A stretch of DNA of 64,000 nucleotides from CBDDLJ01 sp965230635 (GCA_965230635.1 CBDDLJ010000009.1:62001-126000); one strand, 5' to 3'; shown: positions 7,752-17,338, counted from the first letter of the stretch. Numbers and translations are program-made. The notes: a model not told the origin generated them from the letters alone.

Positions 7752-9769
7752 TGAGGATGAGAACGGTTATATGCTTCACTTTCACGCTGTACTTGCGCTT
7801 TAAACCACCAGCATAACACGATAATGGCGATAGTTCCTAGCATCTCAGCAACATGCGTCATGTGCTTTGGCATCACTTGTAATGCACTGGTCGTTCCCTC
7901 TATGACAAACGGTACAGCCAATATGATTCCCATAATTGCGGCACCTGCAACTAAGCCACTTGCTAATAACATGGCATATTGATGCCCTCTTTGCCTGTAT
8001 TTTTTTTGCTGCTTTGATGGCAATAGCATACTTCGCTTTGCCAGTGCTCGTCGCACTATCCATGACAAAACACCACCAATAACTAAAGCGGATGAAGTAT
8101 CGACTGGAAGATAAATACCAATGCCTACCGCCAATACGGGAAGTTGATACTTAGGCTTTAACCATTGATCTGCTAACAATGAAACAATACCAATAGCCAT
8201 CCCTGTAAATACTAACGTCCAATTCAAGTTATGCATAAAAATACCATTAACAACCGCCGCCATTAAACTTGCCTGTGGTGCTAAAAGCATTTGCGAAGGA
8301 TCCATCCCTGAACGAGGAAAAATGCCCGCCATACCATAAGCATTAAATAGCAATTGTAAAACTAAAGGAATAATTAATGCAGCAACCACAACTCCCACCA
8401 TCAACATCACTTGCTGTTTCCAAGGTGTCGCTCCAACGATTTGCCCCGCTTTTAAATCTTGGATAGTATCATTGCTAATAGCTGCAGCTGAGGACACTAG
8501 TGCAGTAATAACAATGACTATCGATGCAGCCGTTTTTGCCATATCTGCATGAGCACTTGCTAATAAGGAATCGTGTAAAAAAGCCATCATAATTAACGCA
8601 GAGAAAATTAAAGCAATCAAACTAAGACTGGATAGAGGACTCGCAGAAGAACCTACCAAACCAGCAAAATAGGCACAAATTGATGCAAAGATAAATCCGC
8701 CAAAAAGCAAATAAAGCAAATTAACACTATTAAACAGAAATTGCTGACCATGGCTAAACTGTAATTGTGGGGCATGACTTAAATGGGATAAGATAAAATA
8801 AATCGGCACCAACGATAACAGTACCAGCCAAAAAACGATATGAATAGGGATATCTTGCTCTTGCCTAGCTATCGATTGCCCATTGATATTATTACGTTTG
8901 CATAAAGATTGAAACGAGGTTTTTATCCCGCGGTATATAGGTATCATTAATTTGTATACTGCACTAACGCCCCCTGTCATCATGACGCCTAAACCAATAT
9001 ATCGAATATAATCGCTCCATAGAGCCAGTGCTATTTGAGATGAGTCTGAAAGTTCAGGAACCCCAAAAATGCCAGCAATAATCGGCACTCCAACAACCCA
9101 GCCAAGCACAATACCGACCATAATAGCAATAGCCGTATTAACCCCCATTATATAACCTGCACCAAATAAAGCTGGGTCAAATCCAAGCCCAAATCCAAAA
9201 ACAGTGCCCACTCGAACAAACCATATTTGCACACTATCTGCAAATATTTTAAAACCCAGCTGAAATAATTTTATGGTAGCACCAATAACGCTACCATAAA
9301 TTAAATTTTTAAACCCAATTCCCTCTGCCTCGCTTGCGTTTAAAATATTACCAATCGCATTACCTTCTGGAAAAGGTAATGCGTTATCGGCTAGTAACAC
9401 TCGCCTTAAGGGTACTGAAAATAAAACACCTAAAATACCTCCGATAACGGAAATCATGGCTATTTGCCAATAGTGAAAATGTGTCCAGAAAGCAATAATA
9501 ATCATAGCAGGAATGGTAAAAACAACGCCGGCAGCTAATACCGCACCAGAAGAAACGCCAGTCTGTACAATATTGCTTTCTAACTTATTATAGTGCTTAA
9601 ATAAACGCAGACATGCCATTGCTATTACAGCTGCAGGAATTGACGCTGAAACCGTCATGCCAACTTTTAATCCAAGATATGCATTCGCTGCCGATAATAT
9701 CACTGTCAAAAATATTGATAAAACAACTGCCTTAATGGTTATTTCAGGAATTTTTTCTTGCTGCTTCAT
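7748..9769 (-). CDS. OPT-family oligopeptide or metal-chelate transporter
   Basis: An inner-membrane protein of the OPT superfamily, which carries small peptides or iron-siderophore-like complexes by proton symport; the actual substrate cannot be read from the sequence. I favour ATG at 9769 (673 residues, MKQQEKIPEIT), because homologues begin with this short hydrophilic stretch before the first helix. An in-frame start at 9853 would add 28 residues, and neither start has a strong ribosome binding site. About 14-16 hydrophobic helices are visible. Family motifs include AANAYLGLKVGMTVSASIPAA near the N-terminus, LPFPEGNAIGNIL, and SNDTIQDLKAGQIVGATP in the middle. The gene is convergent with prlC, with overlapping stop codons. 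Confidence 0.88.
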   Translation of the reverse strand: MKQQEKIPEITIKAVVLSIFLTVILSAANAYLGLKVGMTVSASIPAAVIAMACLRLFKHYNKLESNIVQTGVSSGAVLAAGVVFTIPAMIIIAFWTHFHYWQIAMISVIGGILGVLFSVPLRRVLLADNALPFPEGNAIGNILNASEAEGIGFKNLIYGSVIGATIKLFQLGFKIFADSVQIWFVRVGTVFGFGLGFDPALFGAGYIMGVNTAIAIMVGIVLGWVVGVPIIAGIFGVPELSDSSQIALALWSDYIRYIGLGVMMTGGVSAVYKLMIPIYRGIKTSFQSLCKRNNINGQSIARQEQDIPIHIVFWLVLLSLVPIYFILSHLSHAPQLQFSHGQQFLFNSVNLLYLLFGGFIFASICAYFAGLVGSSASPLSSLSLIALIFSALIMMAFLHDSLLASAHADMAKTAASIVIVITALVSSAAAISNDTIQDLKAGQIVGATPWKQQVMLMVGVVVAALIIPLVLQLLFNAYGMAGIFPRSGMDPSQMLLAPQASLMAAVVNGIFMHNLNWTLVFTGMAIGIVSLLADQWLKPKYQLPVLAVGIGIYLPVDTSSALVIGGVLSWIVRRALAKRSMLLPSKQQKKYRQRGHQYAMLLASGLVAGAAIMGIILAVPFVIEGTTSALQVMPKHMTHVAEMLGTIAIIVLCWWFKAQVQRESEAYNRSHPH

Positions 9770-10020
9770 TTTTCTAATCAACTCTCTTTCATAGCTATCT
9801 GGTTTTACTGACAAAACAATCAACTTGAACCGTGTGAATTTCAATATGACCAATTAAAAAACTTATTACGCTTTACTCCCCGTGCAATCAAGCAATGGCT
9901 CTTTTCATCCACTGTGAGGACTGAAGTGGATTATCATATAGATATTTTTCTATTCCTTATATCTAAGCAATCTGGAAAACACCCCCTCTAGTGTTTTATT
10001 ATTTTATGCCGATACTGCTG

Positions 10021-10992
10021 TTATCGCCAATAAATGACTAAAATGAAGTAGATAATATAAATTATTAAAAATATTGCGCCATTCCATCTAGAAATAACGG
10101 CTTCCTTTTTATCAACTTTCGATCTAACTAAATAATACAAATAAAGCGTTAGCAGCAAGATAAAGATAAAATCACGCTGCATAACAATTAAACCAAAATA
10201 AGCCGGATGAATCAGTCCTGGGATGGCTAATACTGCCAATAAATTGAATATATTAGAACCGATAATATTTCCCAGTGCGATACCATCCTCACCTTTAATG
10301 ACACCAAACAATGAAGCAACTAATTCCGGCAAACTGGTACCAATCGCTACGATAGTCAAACCTATGAGCAAATTTGACACACCCAGTAAGCGCGCAACCC
10401 CAACAGCACCGGTAACAAGTATTTCTGAGCCTAAAGGCAATAAAATAGCACCAACCACTATCCAAATTAACGTCAATAACATAGGCATTTGTTTCGGAAT
10501 ATCAATTGATTCTTCAATGGCAAATCGATCGACCGCCTGTTGAGTTCTTAACCCCACTCTCGTCAAAATAAGTATGTAAGCAGCAAACCCCAGTAACAAG
10601 ATAAAACCATCTAGATAAGTCAAATCACCATCGCTAAACAATAATGCCGCTACCAACATGACAATAAACATTAAGGGAAATTCTAAATTTAATGTATTAG
10701 ATTGGATCTTCAAAGGTTTTATTAACGTAATAACACCAAGCACCAAGCCAATATTAGCAATAGTAGACCCTAGCGCATTACCAACAGCAATACTACCATC
10801 CCCTTTAATGGAAGCAACAATAGAGACACAAACTTCAGGAGCTGATGTTCCTAATGCAACAATCGTTAAACCAATTAGCATAGGAGAAACACCGAGGTTT
10901 CTCGCCAGTGCTGCTGCACCCGTAACAAAACGGTCTCCCCCCCAAATTAAGAGTACTAGACCAATCATAATCAGAGTAACAAAATAAAACAC
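10021..10992 (-). CDS. Calcium/sodium antiporter of the YrbG (CaCA) family
   Basis: This 323-residue inner-membrane cation exchanger has the internal duplication of the CaCA superfamily. The two alpha-repeats are easy to see: GLTIVALGTSAPEV followed by GNALGSTIANIGL in the first half, and GLTIVAIGTSLPEL followed by GNIIGSNIFNLL in the second. The acidic residue in each TS-PE motif coordinates the transported cation. About ten transmembrane helices are predicted. The start codon is probably GTG at 10992, with a weak GGGAT upstream. It stands alone between the OPT gene and argS. Ion specificity (Ca2+, Na+ or K+) is not decided by the sequence. Confidence 0.9.
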   Translation of the reverse strand: MFYFVTLIMIGLVLLIWGGDRFVTGAAALARNLGVSPMLIGLTIVALGTSAPEVCVSIVASIKGDGSIAVGNALGSTIANIGLVLGVITLIKPLKIQSNTLNLEFPLMFIVMLVAALLFSDGDLTYLDGFILLLGFAAYILILTRVGLRTQQAVDRFAIEESIDIPKQMPMLLTLIWIVVGAILLPLGSEILVTGAVGVARLLGVSNLLIGLTIVAIGTSLPELVASLFGVIKGEDGIALGNIIGSNIFNLLAVLAIPGLIHPAYFGLIVMQRDFIFILLLTLYLYYLVRSKVDKKEAVISRWNGAIFLIIYIIYFILVIYWR

Positions 10993-11352
10993 TTACAGTA
11001 ATCCCAGATTTAGCTTGTTTACTTTATCGGCATAAAACACCATCTTAATGACTATTACAGACAATATGAAGCTGTTTTTTAGCAACTATCAGCACGTTGC
11101 CTTTCTTTGATGAATGTTACCACAAAAACCGACTTAAAAATGCTCATATGGTTATCAGTAGCGAGCTTGACTCAGATGGAAGCATTTATTATCCACGCTA
11201 ACATGCTAAATAGTGACATTTTTGTCTATTTCCGACCGCCTATATCTATAACAGGCACGATCAGTCATGATGTAATGCATTATACTTTTTACTCACTACC
11301 AGCATGGAAAATTGGATATAGCACAATATGTTGAGACTGAATGGCTTATCAT

Positions 11353-11378
11353 CCTTGAATCAACAGGTATATTCAAGG
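11353..11378. repeat. Perfect 8-bp inverted repeat in the argS leader
   Basis: CCTTGAAT (11353-11360) and ATTCAAGG (11371-11378) are exact reverse complements with a 10-base spacer. This could be a protein-binding dyad or an RNA hairpin. Confidence 0.5.
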
Positions 11379-11395
11379 CAAAATCACCATAAAAA

Positions 11396-11444
11396 TTGCC
11401 AAAAAAACACCGCACTGATAGCCACGCGAGTATTTTTTTGGCAA
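11396..11444. repeat. Perfect 12-bp inverted repeat upstream of argS
   Basis: TTGCCAAAAAAA (11396-11407) and TTTTTTTGGCAA (11433-11444) pair perfectly around a 25-base loop that contains a smaller CGC/GCG match. The element lies about 70 bases upstream of the argS start codon. It may be a bidirectional terminator-like structure or a leader hairpin. Confidence 0.55.
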
Positions 11445-11511
11445 AATTAGCTAAAGTAGCTACTCTGAAAAAAGTAGTGAGTGATACCATAAGGAGTTAT
11501 TAACATTCACC

Positions 11512-13275
11512 ATGAAAAATCATATTCATTCATTAATTAAACAAGCATTACTCTCTCTACAAGCAGATAATCTATTTACTACAGAAAAATTACCTAACAT
11601 CCAGATTGAGCATACAAAAAACAAACAACATGGTGATTTTGCTACCAACATTGCTATGACATTAGCAAAAACCATACAATCCTCACCACGAGATGTTGCA
11701 AATAAAATTAAAGTCGCCATCCCACATTGCGATCTGATTGAAAATATCGAAATTGCTGGCCCAGGGTTTATTAACTTTTATTTGACTAAAAATGCACAGA
11801 ATCAAATTATCGAAGAAATCTTACTATCTAAGGAAAATTTTGGTCAGACAAAATATGGAAATAACGAAACCATCAACCTAGAATTTATTTCGGCTAATCC
11901 AACAGGTCCGCTACACGTGGGACATGGTCGAAGTGCCGCTTATGGTACAGCATGTAGTAACTTATTATCTGCCATCGGCTATAACGTACATCGGGAGTAT
12001 TATGTTAACGATGCTGGCCGACAAACCGATATATTAGCCACTAGTACATGGTTACGTTATTTAAACCTATGTGGAGAACAGTTTTCTTTTCCTAGTAGTG
12101 GATATCAAGGTGATTACATTGTCGATATTGCCAAGCAATTAAAACAACAACACGGGGATGCATTACACTGGCCAGCAAACAGTGTGTTTAAGAATGTTCC
12201 TCCTGACCATGATAATCCAGAGGGTGACAAAGAAGCTCACATTGACGCGCTCATTAAAAATTGCAAAAACTGTCTAGGAGAAACCGGTTATAGCAATGTG
12301 CATAAGTTTACGCTAGACACTATTCTAACAGACATAAAAAACGATTTGGCTGAATTTGGTGTTGAATTTGACAAATGGTTTTTGGAAAGCCATCTATTTG
12401 ACGGCAATTATTTCGCCAATGCAATGAAACTCATCAAAGAAAAAAACGTCACCTATGAAAAAGACGGTTGCTTATGGTTTAAAGCCACACAATTTGGTGA
12501 CGATAAGGATCGTGTACTGATCCGAAAAAATGGTTATCCGACGTATTTTGCTGCCGATATTGCCAATCACCTTGCGAAACTTGAACGTAATGCTGACCAT
12601 CTAATCGATATTTTTGGATCAGACCATCATGGCTATGTAACTCGTTTACAAGCTGCTTTAACTGGAGTAGGCATCACAGAAAAGACATTAAAGGTCGTGC
12701 TCATTCAATTTGTGACATTATACCGCGGTAAAGAACGGGTACCTATGTCAACTCGCAGTGGATCCTTTGTTAGTTTGCGTGAATTGCGCAAAGAAGTTGG
12801 TAATGATGCCGCTCGCTTTTTCTATATTTTACGCAAAGCAGAACAACATTTAGATTTTGATCTGGAACTGGCAACCAAACAAACAAGCGATAACCCTATT
12901 TACTATATCCAATATGCTCATGCACGAATTTGCAGTGTGTTTAACCAACTCACTGAAAAAAATTGGCAGTTTGACCAAGCACTGGGACTCAGTAATGTCA
13001 ATTTACTATTAGAACCTCAAGAGAAAGACTTGATCTTCAATTTGTCTCTTTATGCTGAGCTTTTACACACAGCAGCGATGAGACTTGAACCGCATTTGAT
13101 TGCTTATTACTTAAAAGATTTAGCAAACAGTTTCCATACCTACTATAATAGCCATCAATTTTTAATTGATCATGAAGCAACTCGCAATGCGCGTTTATGT
13201 CTAGTCGCTGCGACCAAGCAAATTATTGCAAATGGCTTACAACTGTTAGGGGTCAGTGCCCCTGAGGAAATGTAA
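11512..13275 (+). CDS. argS: Arginyl-tRNA synthetase
   Basis: Class I aminoacyl-tRNA synthetase that charges tRNA-Arg; 587 residues, the normal length. The N-terminal additional domain (residues 1-115) recognises the tRNA D-loop and contains the KQHGDFATNIAM block. The HIGH signature appears as HVGH at residues 135-138 within PTGPLHVGHGRSA. The KMSKS loop is the VPMSTRSG form common in ArgRS, and the C-terminal anticodon-binding domain carries the YIQYAHARICS segment. The following SPOR-domain gene starts one base after the argS stop codon, so the two are co-transcribed, as in many gammaproteobacteria. Confidence 0.97.
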   Translation: MKNHIHSLIKQALLSLQADNLFTTEKLPNIQIEHTKNKQHGDFATNIAMTLAKTIQSSPRDVANKIKVAIPHCDLIENIEIAGPGFINFYLTKNAQNQIIEEILLSKENFGQTKYGNNETINLEFISANPTGPLHVGHGRSAAYGTACSNLLSAIGYNVHREYYVNDAGRQTDILATSTWLRYLNLCGEQFSFPSSGYQGDYIVDIAKQLKQQHGDALHWPANSVFKNVPPDHDNPEGDKEAHIDALIKNCKNCLGETGYSNVHKFTLDTILTDIKNDLAEFGVEFDKWFLESHLFDGNYFANAMKLIKEKNVTYEKDGCLWFKATQFGDDKDRVLIRKNGYPTYFAADIANHLAKLERNADHLIDIFGSDHHGYVTRLQAALTGVGITEKTLKVVLIQFVTLYRGKERVPMSTRSGSFVSLRELRKEVGNDAARFFYILRKAEQHLDFDLELATKQTSDNPIYYIQYAHARICSVFNQLTEKNWQFDQALGLSNVNLLLEPQEKDLIFNLSLYAELLHTAAMRLEPHLIAYYLKDLANSFHTYYNSHQFLIDHEATRNARLCLVAATKQIIANGLQLLGVSAPEEM

Positions 13276-13276
13276 T

Positions 13277-13882
13277 ATGGCTAAAAATCAAAAAACAAAA
13301 TATAAAAAACATAGCAAAAAAAATGAAGCACCAAAACGCTGGCTATGGTTTGCTCTGGGTCTGTTAACCGGTTTATTCTTTGCTTTATGGCTTCATCATC
13401 AACAACATTTACCCGATGTTATTAAGTCATTTTCAAAAAATGAGCGTGACTCCTCTCAGAAGACTAAAAAAACAGTACAACAAGAAAAATCTAAAGTACC
13501 TAAATTTGATTTTTATAGTATGCTACCTAAAAACCAACAAACTGCGACAAAAGAAGAACCACAAACAGCACCCTCTGTTAAGAAAGAGGTTACTATAAAA
13601 CAGCCCACAAGCGTTCCAGTTAAAAAACACAGCCTCGTTAATTATTACCTTCAAGCTGCCGCTTTTAAAAATGCACAAGAAGCCGATCGAATGAAAGCGC
13701 AATTAATTTTAGCAGGGTATGATGTATCAATTAACACCTCTACCAAAGACAATATTGTTTTATACAGAGTCTATGTAGGACCCTACCATGACAAAAAGCG
13801 TGCGATTTTTATTCAAAAAAAGCTAAAAACAGCTCATGTAAAAACCATTTTGATTAAAAATGAGACAGACCTGGCTGACTAA
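13277..13882 (+). CDS. ftsN: SPOR-domain cell-division protein, FtsN-like
   Basis: A bitopic inner-membrane protein of 201 residues: a basic cytoplasmic N-terminus (KNQKTKYKKHSKKN), one transmembrane helix at about residues 24-42 (WLWFALGLLTGLFFALWL), a low-complexity periplasmic linker, and a C-terminal SPOR domain at about residues 125-195 (YYLQAAAFKNAQEADRMKA, then YRVYVGPY). SPOR domains bind septal peptidoglycan lacking stem peptides. The start is ATG at 13277, with GAGGAAA six bases upstream inside the argS end. Position between argS and hslV is where FtsN-like genes are found in many gammaproteobacteria. Sequence outside the SPOR domain is too variable to prove it is the essential FtsN. 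Confidence 0.82.
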   Translation: MAKNQKTKYKKHSKKNEAPKRWLWFALGLLTGLFFALWLHHQQHLPDVIKSFSKNERDSSQKTKKTVQQEKSKVPKFDFYSMLPKNQQTATKEEPQTAPSVKKEVTIKQPTSVPVKKHSLVNYYLQAAAFKNAQEADRMKAQLILAGYDVSINTSTKDNIVLYRVYVGPYHDKKRAIFIQKKLKTAHVKTILIKNETDLAD

Positions 13883-13910
13883 TGACATTTGATCACTTTT
13901 TTGCAATCTC

Positions 13911-13940
13911 TGTTGATTTTGCCAATTGTAGCCCCATATA
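13911..13940 (+). promoter_or_regulatory. Sigma-32 (heat-shock) promoter for hslVU
   Basis: CCCCATATA at 13932-13940 is a full match to the sigma-32 -10 consensus CCCCATnTA. The upstream TGTTGATT (about 13911-13918) matches the core TTGA of the -35 element, with 13-14 bases between. It lies about 110 bases upstream of hslV, whose E. coli counterpart is a sigma-32 operon. Confidence 0.65.
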
Positions 13941-14051
13941 AAACTGAGAACCTAGTGGATGTTCTGAAAACAAACAGATAAAGCTAGCAGCTATTGCGTA
14001 AACAGTAAATAACGATACACTACGCTATAACATATTGTAGGAGGAACAAAC

Positions 14052-14594
14052 TTGGACCAATATCGAGGAACAACTATTCTCTGCGTTCGCCGTAATAATA
14101 AAGTTGTATTAGGCGGTGACGGACAAGTTACCATGGGTAATACGGTAACAAAAGGTAACGCACGAAAATTGAGACGCCTGTATCAAAATAAAATTATCGC
14201 TGGCTTTGCTGGCGGAACCGCTGATGCTTTTACACTATTTGAACGATTTGAAGCCAAATTAGAAATGTATCATGGCCATTTAACCCGTGCAGCCGTTGAG
14301 TTAGCCAAAGACTGGCGCACTGACCGTATGTTACGTCGCTTGGAAGCTTTGCTGATTGTTGCTGATAGTAAAACATCATTACTCATAACGGGTAACGGAG
14401 ATGTAATTGAACCTGAACACAATTATATTGCTATTGGATCTGGTGGTCCTTTTGCACAAGCTGCCTGTCAAGCATTAATGACGAATACAAAGATGAATGC
14501 TCGTAATATTGTTGAAAAAAGTTTAACTATTGCAGCCGACATTTGTATTTATACAAATCATAATTTAGCCATCGAAGAATTAGAGTCTGAATAA
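14052..14594 (+). CDS. hslV: ATP-dependent protease subunit HslV (ClpQ)
   Basis: The proteasome-like peptidase of the HslUV heat-shock protease, which assembles as two hexameric rings capped by HslU. The 180 residues are typical. The start is TTG at 14052, with a strong AGGAGGA about seven bases upstream. A six-residue propeptide (MDQYRG) precedes the catalytic threonine in TTILCVRR; self-processing at Gly-Thr would expose Thr as the N-terminal nucleophile. The LGGDGQVT and IIAGFAGGTADAFTLFERFE blocks are canonical, and the end (NLAIEELESE) matches the C-terminal part that contacts HslU. It is followed 24 bases later by hslU. Confidence 0.97.
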   Translation: MDQYRGTTILCVRRNNKVVLGGDGQVTMGNTVTKGNARKLRRLYQNKIIAGFAGGTADAFTLFERFEAKLEMYHGHLTRAAVELAKDWRTDRMLRRLEALLIVADSKTSLLITGNGDVIEPEHNYIAIGSGGPFAQAACQALMTNTKMNARNIVEKSLTIAADICIYTNHNLAIEELESE

Positions 14595-14618
14595 TAATTT
14601 TGGAGTTAATATAGTACT

Positions 14619-15989
14619 ATGTCAAATATCACCTCAGTCATGACACCTCGTGAAACTGTTGAAGAATTAGATAAATATATTATTGGACAAGACGATGCAA
14701 AACGCGCTGTAGCAATTGCCGTCCGCGATCGATGGCGTCGTGCACAATTACGTGAAAGCGATAAAGAATTAAGTATTGAAATCACACCAAAAAATATTTT
14801 AATGATTGGTCCCACTGGTGTGGGTAAAACAGAAATCGCTCGCCGCTTAGCTCGTTTAACCGATGCACCTTTTATTAAAGTAGAAGCAACAAAATTTACT
14901 GAAGTCGGTTATGTTGGTCGTGATGTTGATACTATTATTCGTGATCTTGTTGATAGAGCCATGAAAAAAACACGTGAGAATGAAATTGAAAAAGTAAAAT
15001 ATTTGGCTGAAGACACTACTGAAAATCGAATATTAGATGCATTACTTCCACCGCCAACTACATCTGGTTTCTCACATGTAGAGATGGAAGAAGAAAAAGA
15101 TAAAGAAAACGATTCTGCCGGTAGGCAAATGATGAGAAAAAAATTGCGAGAAGGCAAGCTAGACGATAAAGAAATAGAAATTGAAGTTGCCGCAACTTCA
15201 GTTGGAGTTGAAATTGTTGCACCGCCTGGCATGGAAGAAATGACTAGCCAACTTCAAAACATGTTCCAAAATTTAAATTCCGAGCGAACAAAACTCCGCA
15301 AGTTAAAAATTAAAGATGCAACTAAAATCATACAAGAAGAGGAAGCGGCAAAGTTACTCAATGAAGAAGAACTTAAAATGAAAGCTTTGGAAAAAGTTGA
15401 ACAAAACGGCATTGTTTTTATCGACGAAATTGACAAAGTTTGTCGTCGCGCTGATCACAGCGGTGTTGATGTCTCGCGTGAAGGCGTTCAACGAGATTTA
15501 TTACCCTTAATTGAAGGGTCCACGGTATCAACCAAATATGGCATGATCAAAACAGATCATATACTATTCATTGCTTCTGGCGCCTTCCATCTAGCCAAAC
15601 CTTCAGACTTAATCCCTGAATTACAAGGACGACTACCAATTCGAGTTGAATTAAAGGCATTAAGCACAGAGGACTTTAAACGAATTTTAACCGAACCTAG
15701 CGCTTCATTAACAAAGCAATATGCCGCTATGCTGGGTATTGAAGGTCTTACCCTGAGCTTTGATGACAGCGCGATTGACCGTCTTGCACAAATTGCATGG
15801 CACATCAATGAAAATACTGAAAACATTGGTGCTCGCCGTTTACATACGGTTATGGAACGCTTATTAGAACGTATTTCGTTTGATTCACCGGACCAAAACG
15901 GACAATCAATCGTCATTAATCATGAGTATGTTAATAAACAACTAGATGCTCTCGTTAAAAATGAAGATTTAAGTCATTTTATTTTGTGA
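14619..15989 (+). CDS. hslU: ATP-dependent protease ATPase subunit HslU (ClpY)
   Basis: AAA+ unfoldase of the HslUV protease: it recognises folded substrates, unfolds them and feeds them into HslV. The 456 residues include the N-terminal MTPRETVEELDKYIIGQDDAK block, the Walker A motif GPTGVGKT at about residues 64-71, the pore loop GYVGRDV, the inserted I domain (about 110-245, charged and helical), Walker B GIVFIDEIDK, sensor arginines in ENTENIGARRLHTVMER and the conserved C-terminus ending SHFIL that docks into HslV. TGGAG at 14601-14605 is the nearest ribosome binding site, spaced rather far from ATG. Confidence 0.97.
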   Translation: MSNITSVMTPRETVEELDKYIIGQDDAKRAVAIAVRDRWRRAQLRESDKELSIEITPKNILMIGPTGVGKTEIARRLARLTDAPFIKVEATKFTEVGYVGRDVDTIIRDLVDRAMKKTRENEIEKVKYLAEDTTENRILDALLPPPTTSGFSHVEMEEEKDKENDSAGRQMMRKKLREGKLDDKEIEIEVAATSVGVEIVAPPGMEEMTSQLQNMFQNLNSERTKLRKLKIKDATKIIQEEEAAKLLNEEELKMKALEKVEQNGIVFIDEIDKVCRRADHSGVDVSREGVQRDLLPLIEGSTVSTKYGMIKTDHILFIASGAFHLAKPSDLIPELQGRLPIRVELKALSTEDFKRILTEPSASLTKQYAAMLGIEGLTLSFDDSAIDRLAQIAWHINENTENIGARRLHTVMERLLERISFDSPDQNGQSIVINHEYVNKQLDALVKNEDLSHFIL

Positions 15990-15996
15990 TTTTTAA

Positions 15997-16326
15997 ATGA
16001 CCAGTTTGCCGCAAGTTAAAGAAATAAAATTATTGCAAAAGCTGCGCACATTAACAGTATTATTTGATAATAATCAACAATTTGATTTTTCTTGCGCTTA
16101 TCTGCGCATTTTTTCTCCTTCTGCGGAAGCAAAAAAGCACAAAACCACATCGCTAAAAGAAAAAGAAGATGTTAATATTGTAGCCATTGAACCTGTCGGA
16201 AATTATGCGATAAAATTAATTTTCGATGATGGCCATGATAGTGGCATATTCTCTTGGCAAACATTATATGAGCTCGGCATAAAACAACCGCAAATGATAG
16301 CTCAAATGAATGAAAAAGGTGAGTAA
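15997..16326 (+). CDS. DUF971 protein (gamma-butyrobetaine hydroxylase N-terminal-like)
   Basis: A 109-residue single-domain DUF971 protein. The family fold is the small N-terminal domain of gamma-butyrobetaine hydroxylases and occurs alone in many proteobacteria. Visible family features are the FDFSCAYLRIFSPSAE block, the VGNYAIKLIFDDGHDSGIFSW core and the YELG end. It starts seven bases after hslU and overlaps the upstream end of ubiE, so the three are one transcription unit; hslU-DUF971-ubiE neighbours occur in other gammaproteobacteria. A proposed link to iron-sulfur or metal handling rests on the fold and is not shown here. Confidence 0.88.
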   Translation: MTSLPQVKEIKLLQKLRTLTVLFDNNQQFDFSCAYLRIFSPSAEAKKHKTTSLKEKEDVNIVAIEPVGNYAIKLIFDDGHDSGIFSWQTLYELGIKQPQMIAQMNEKGE

Positions 16327-16330
16327 AAAC

Positions 16331-17089
16331 GTGACAAAACAGAATGAGCCAGATAAAACACATTTCGGTTTTCAACAAGTTCCCACAAAAGAAAAAACAA
16401 AGCGAGTTGCTGATATTTTTCACTCTGTTGCCAATAAATATGACTTGATGAATGATTTAATGTCATTTGGTATTCATCGGTTATGGAAACAAATAACCAT
16501 TTTTATTGCAAACATTAAGCCAAACGCTAAAGTATTAGATTTAGCTAGCGGTACGGGTGATCTAGCTGCATTAATGGCAAAAAAAATCGGTGGAAATGGA
16601 CAAATTATTTTATCTGATATAAACAGTTCAATGTTAAATATTGCAAGAAATCGCATGCTTGACAAGGGATTGAGTAATAATGCAACGTACATTCTAGCCG
16701 ATGCAGAAAACTTACCCTTCCCAAAGAATTATTTCGATACGATTACAATCGCATTTGGTCTGCGTAATGTAACACAAAAAGACAAAGCGTTAAAAGCCAT
16801 GTATAGCGTGTTAAAACCTGGCGGGAAAGTTTATATTTTAGAATTTTCGAAACCAACGATACCCATCGTGAATTCAATTTATGATCGTTACTCTTTCCAC
16901 ATCTTGCCTAAGCTAGGACAATGGGTTGCGAATGATGCCAATAGTTATCAATATCTTGCGGAATCTATACGTATGCACCCTGATCAAGAGACACTGCGAA
17001 CCTTGTTGGAAACAGCTGGATTTGAAGATTGCCAGTACAACAACTTTAACACAGGCATTGTTGCTTTACATAGTGGCTGCAAATATTAG
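16331..17089 (+). CDS. ubiE: Ubiquinone/menaquinone C-methyltransferase UbiE
   Basis: SAM-dependent methyltransferase that C-methylates the demethylated benzoquinol intermediate in ubiquinone synthesis. I choose GTG at 16331 (252 residues; E. coli UbiE has 251), because AAGGTGAG at 16317-16324 is six bases upstream; ATG at 16310 has no ribosome binding site. Motifs are FGFQQVP near the N-terminus, VFHSVANKYDLMNDLMS-type region (here FHSVANKYDLMNDLMSFG), SAM motif I VLDLASGTGDLA, ADAENLPF and the TIAFGLRNVT post-I block, then LKPGGK. coq7 at 57014 encodes another step of the same pathway. Confidence 0.95.
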   Translation: MTKQNEPDKTHFGFQQVPTKEKTKRVADIFHSVANKYDLMNDLMSFGIHRLWKQITIFIANIKPNAKVLDLASGTGDLAALMAKKIGGNGQIILSDINSSMLNIARNRMLDKGLSNNATYILADAENLPFPKNYFDTITIAFGLRNVTQKDKALKAMYSVLKPGGKVYILEFSKPTIPIVNSIYDRYSFHILPKLGQWVANDANSYQYLAESIRMHPDQETLRTLLETAGFEDCQYNNFNTGIVALHSGCKY

Positions 17090-17338
17090 CAACATTTTCA
17101 CACCACCCAGATGACTAAATAAAAATCATTTTGTGGAATATAATTGATTAAACAGCAAAATTATTATATCCTCTTCAGTATTTACTTTATTGTAATCGCT
17201 GGCAGAAAACGCAACTACTTGATAAATAGTGCGTATTGAATGTTCTACTGCTAAAGAAGCTATGTCAAATAGTGACTTTTTAGCTGATCAATTGTGCAAA
17301 AGGTAAGTTATAATTATTGCTCGAATCAAGGATGAAAT

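Larger units (their letters stand above)
10993..11511. other. Long intergenic region upstream of argS
   Basis: About 520 bases without a convincing gene. A 75-codon frame at 11107 and a minus-strand frame at 11296 lack good start signals and family resemblance. The second half holds the structured elements listed separately (inverted repeats at 11353-11378 and 11396-11444). AAGGAG at 11491-11496 is probably the argS ribosome binding site, although the spacing of 15 bases is long. Confidence 0.5.

Noticed and set aside
10223..10987. Two plus-strand frames opposite the YrbG-type exchanger
   Set aside because: Shadow frames opposite a strong membrane-protein family match; their Pro/Ser/Thr-rich composition is what antisense reading of hydrophobic helices produces.
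11107..11334. 75-codon plus-strand frame upstream of argS
   Set aside because: No ribosome binding site, no protein-family texture, and it overlaps a region with a competing minus-strand frame.
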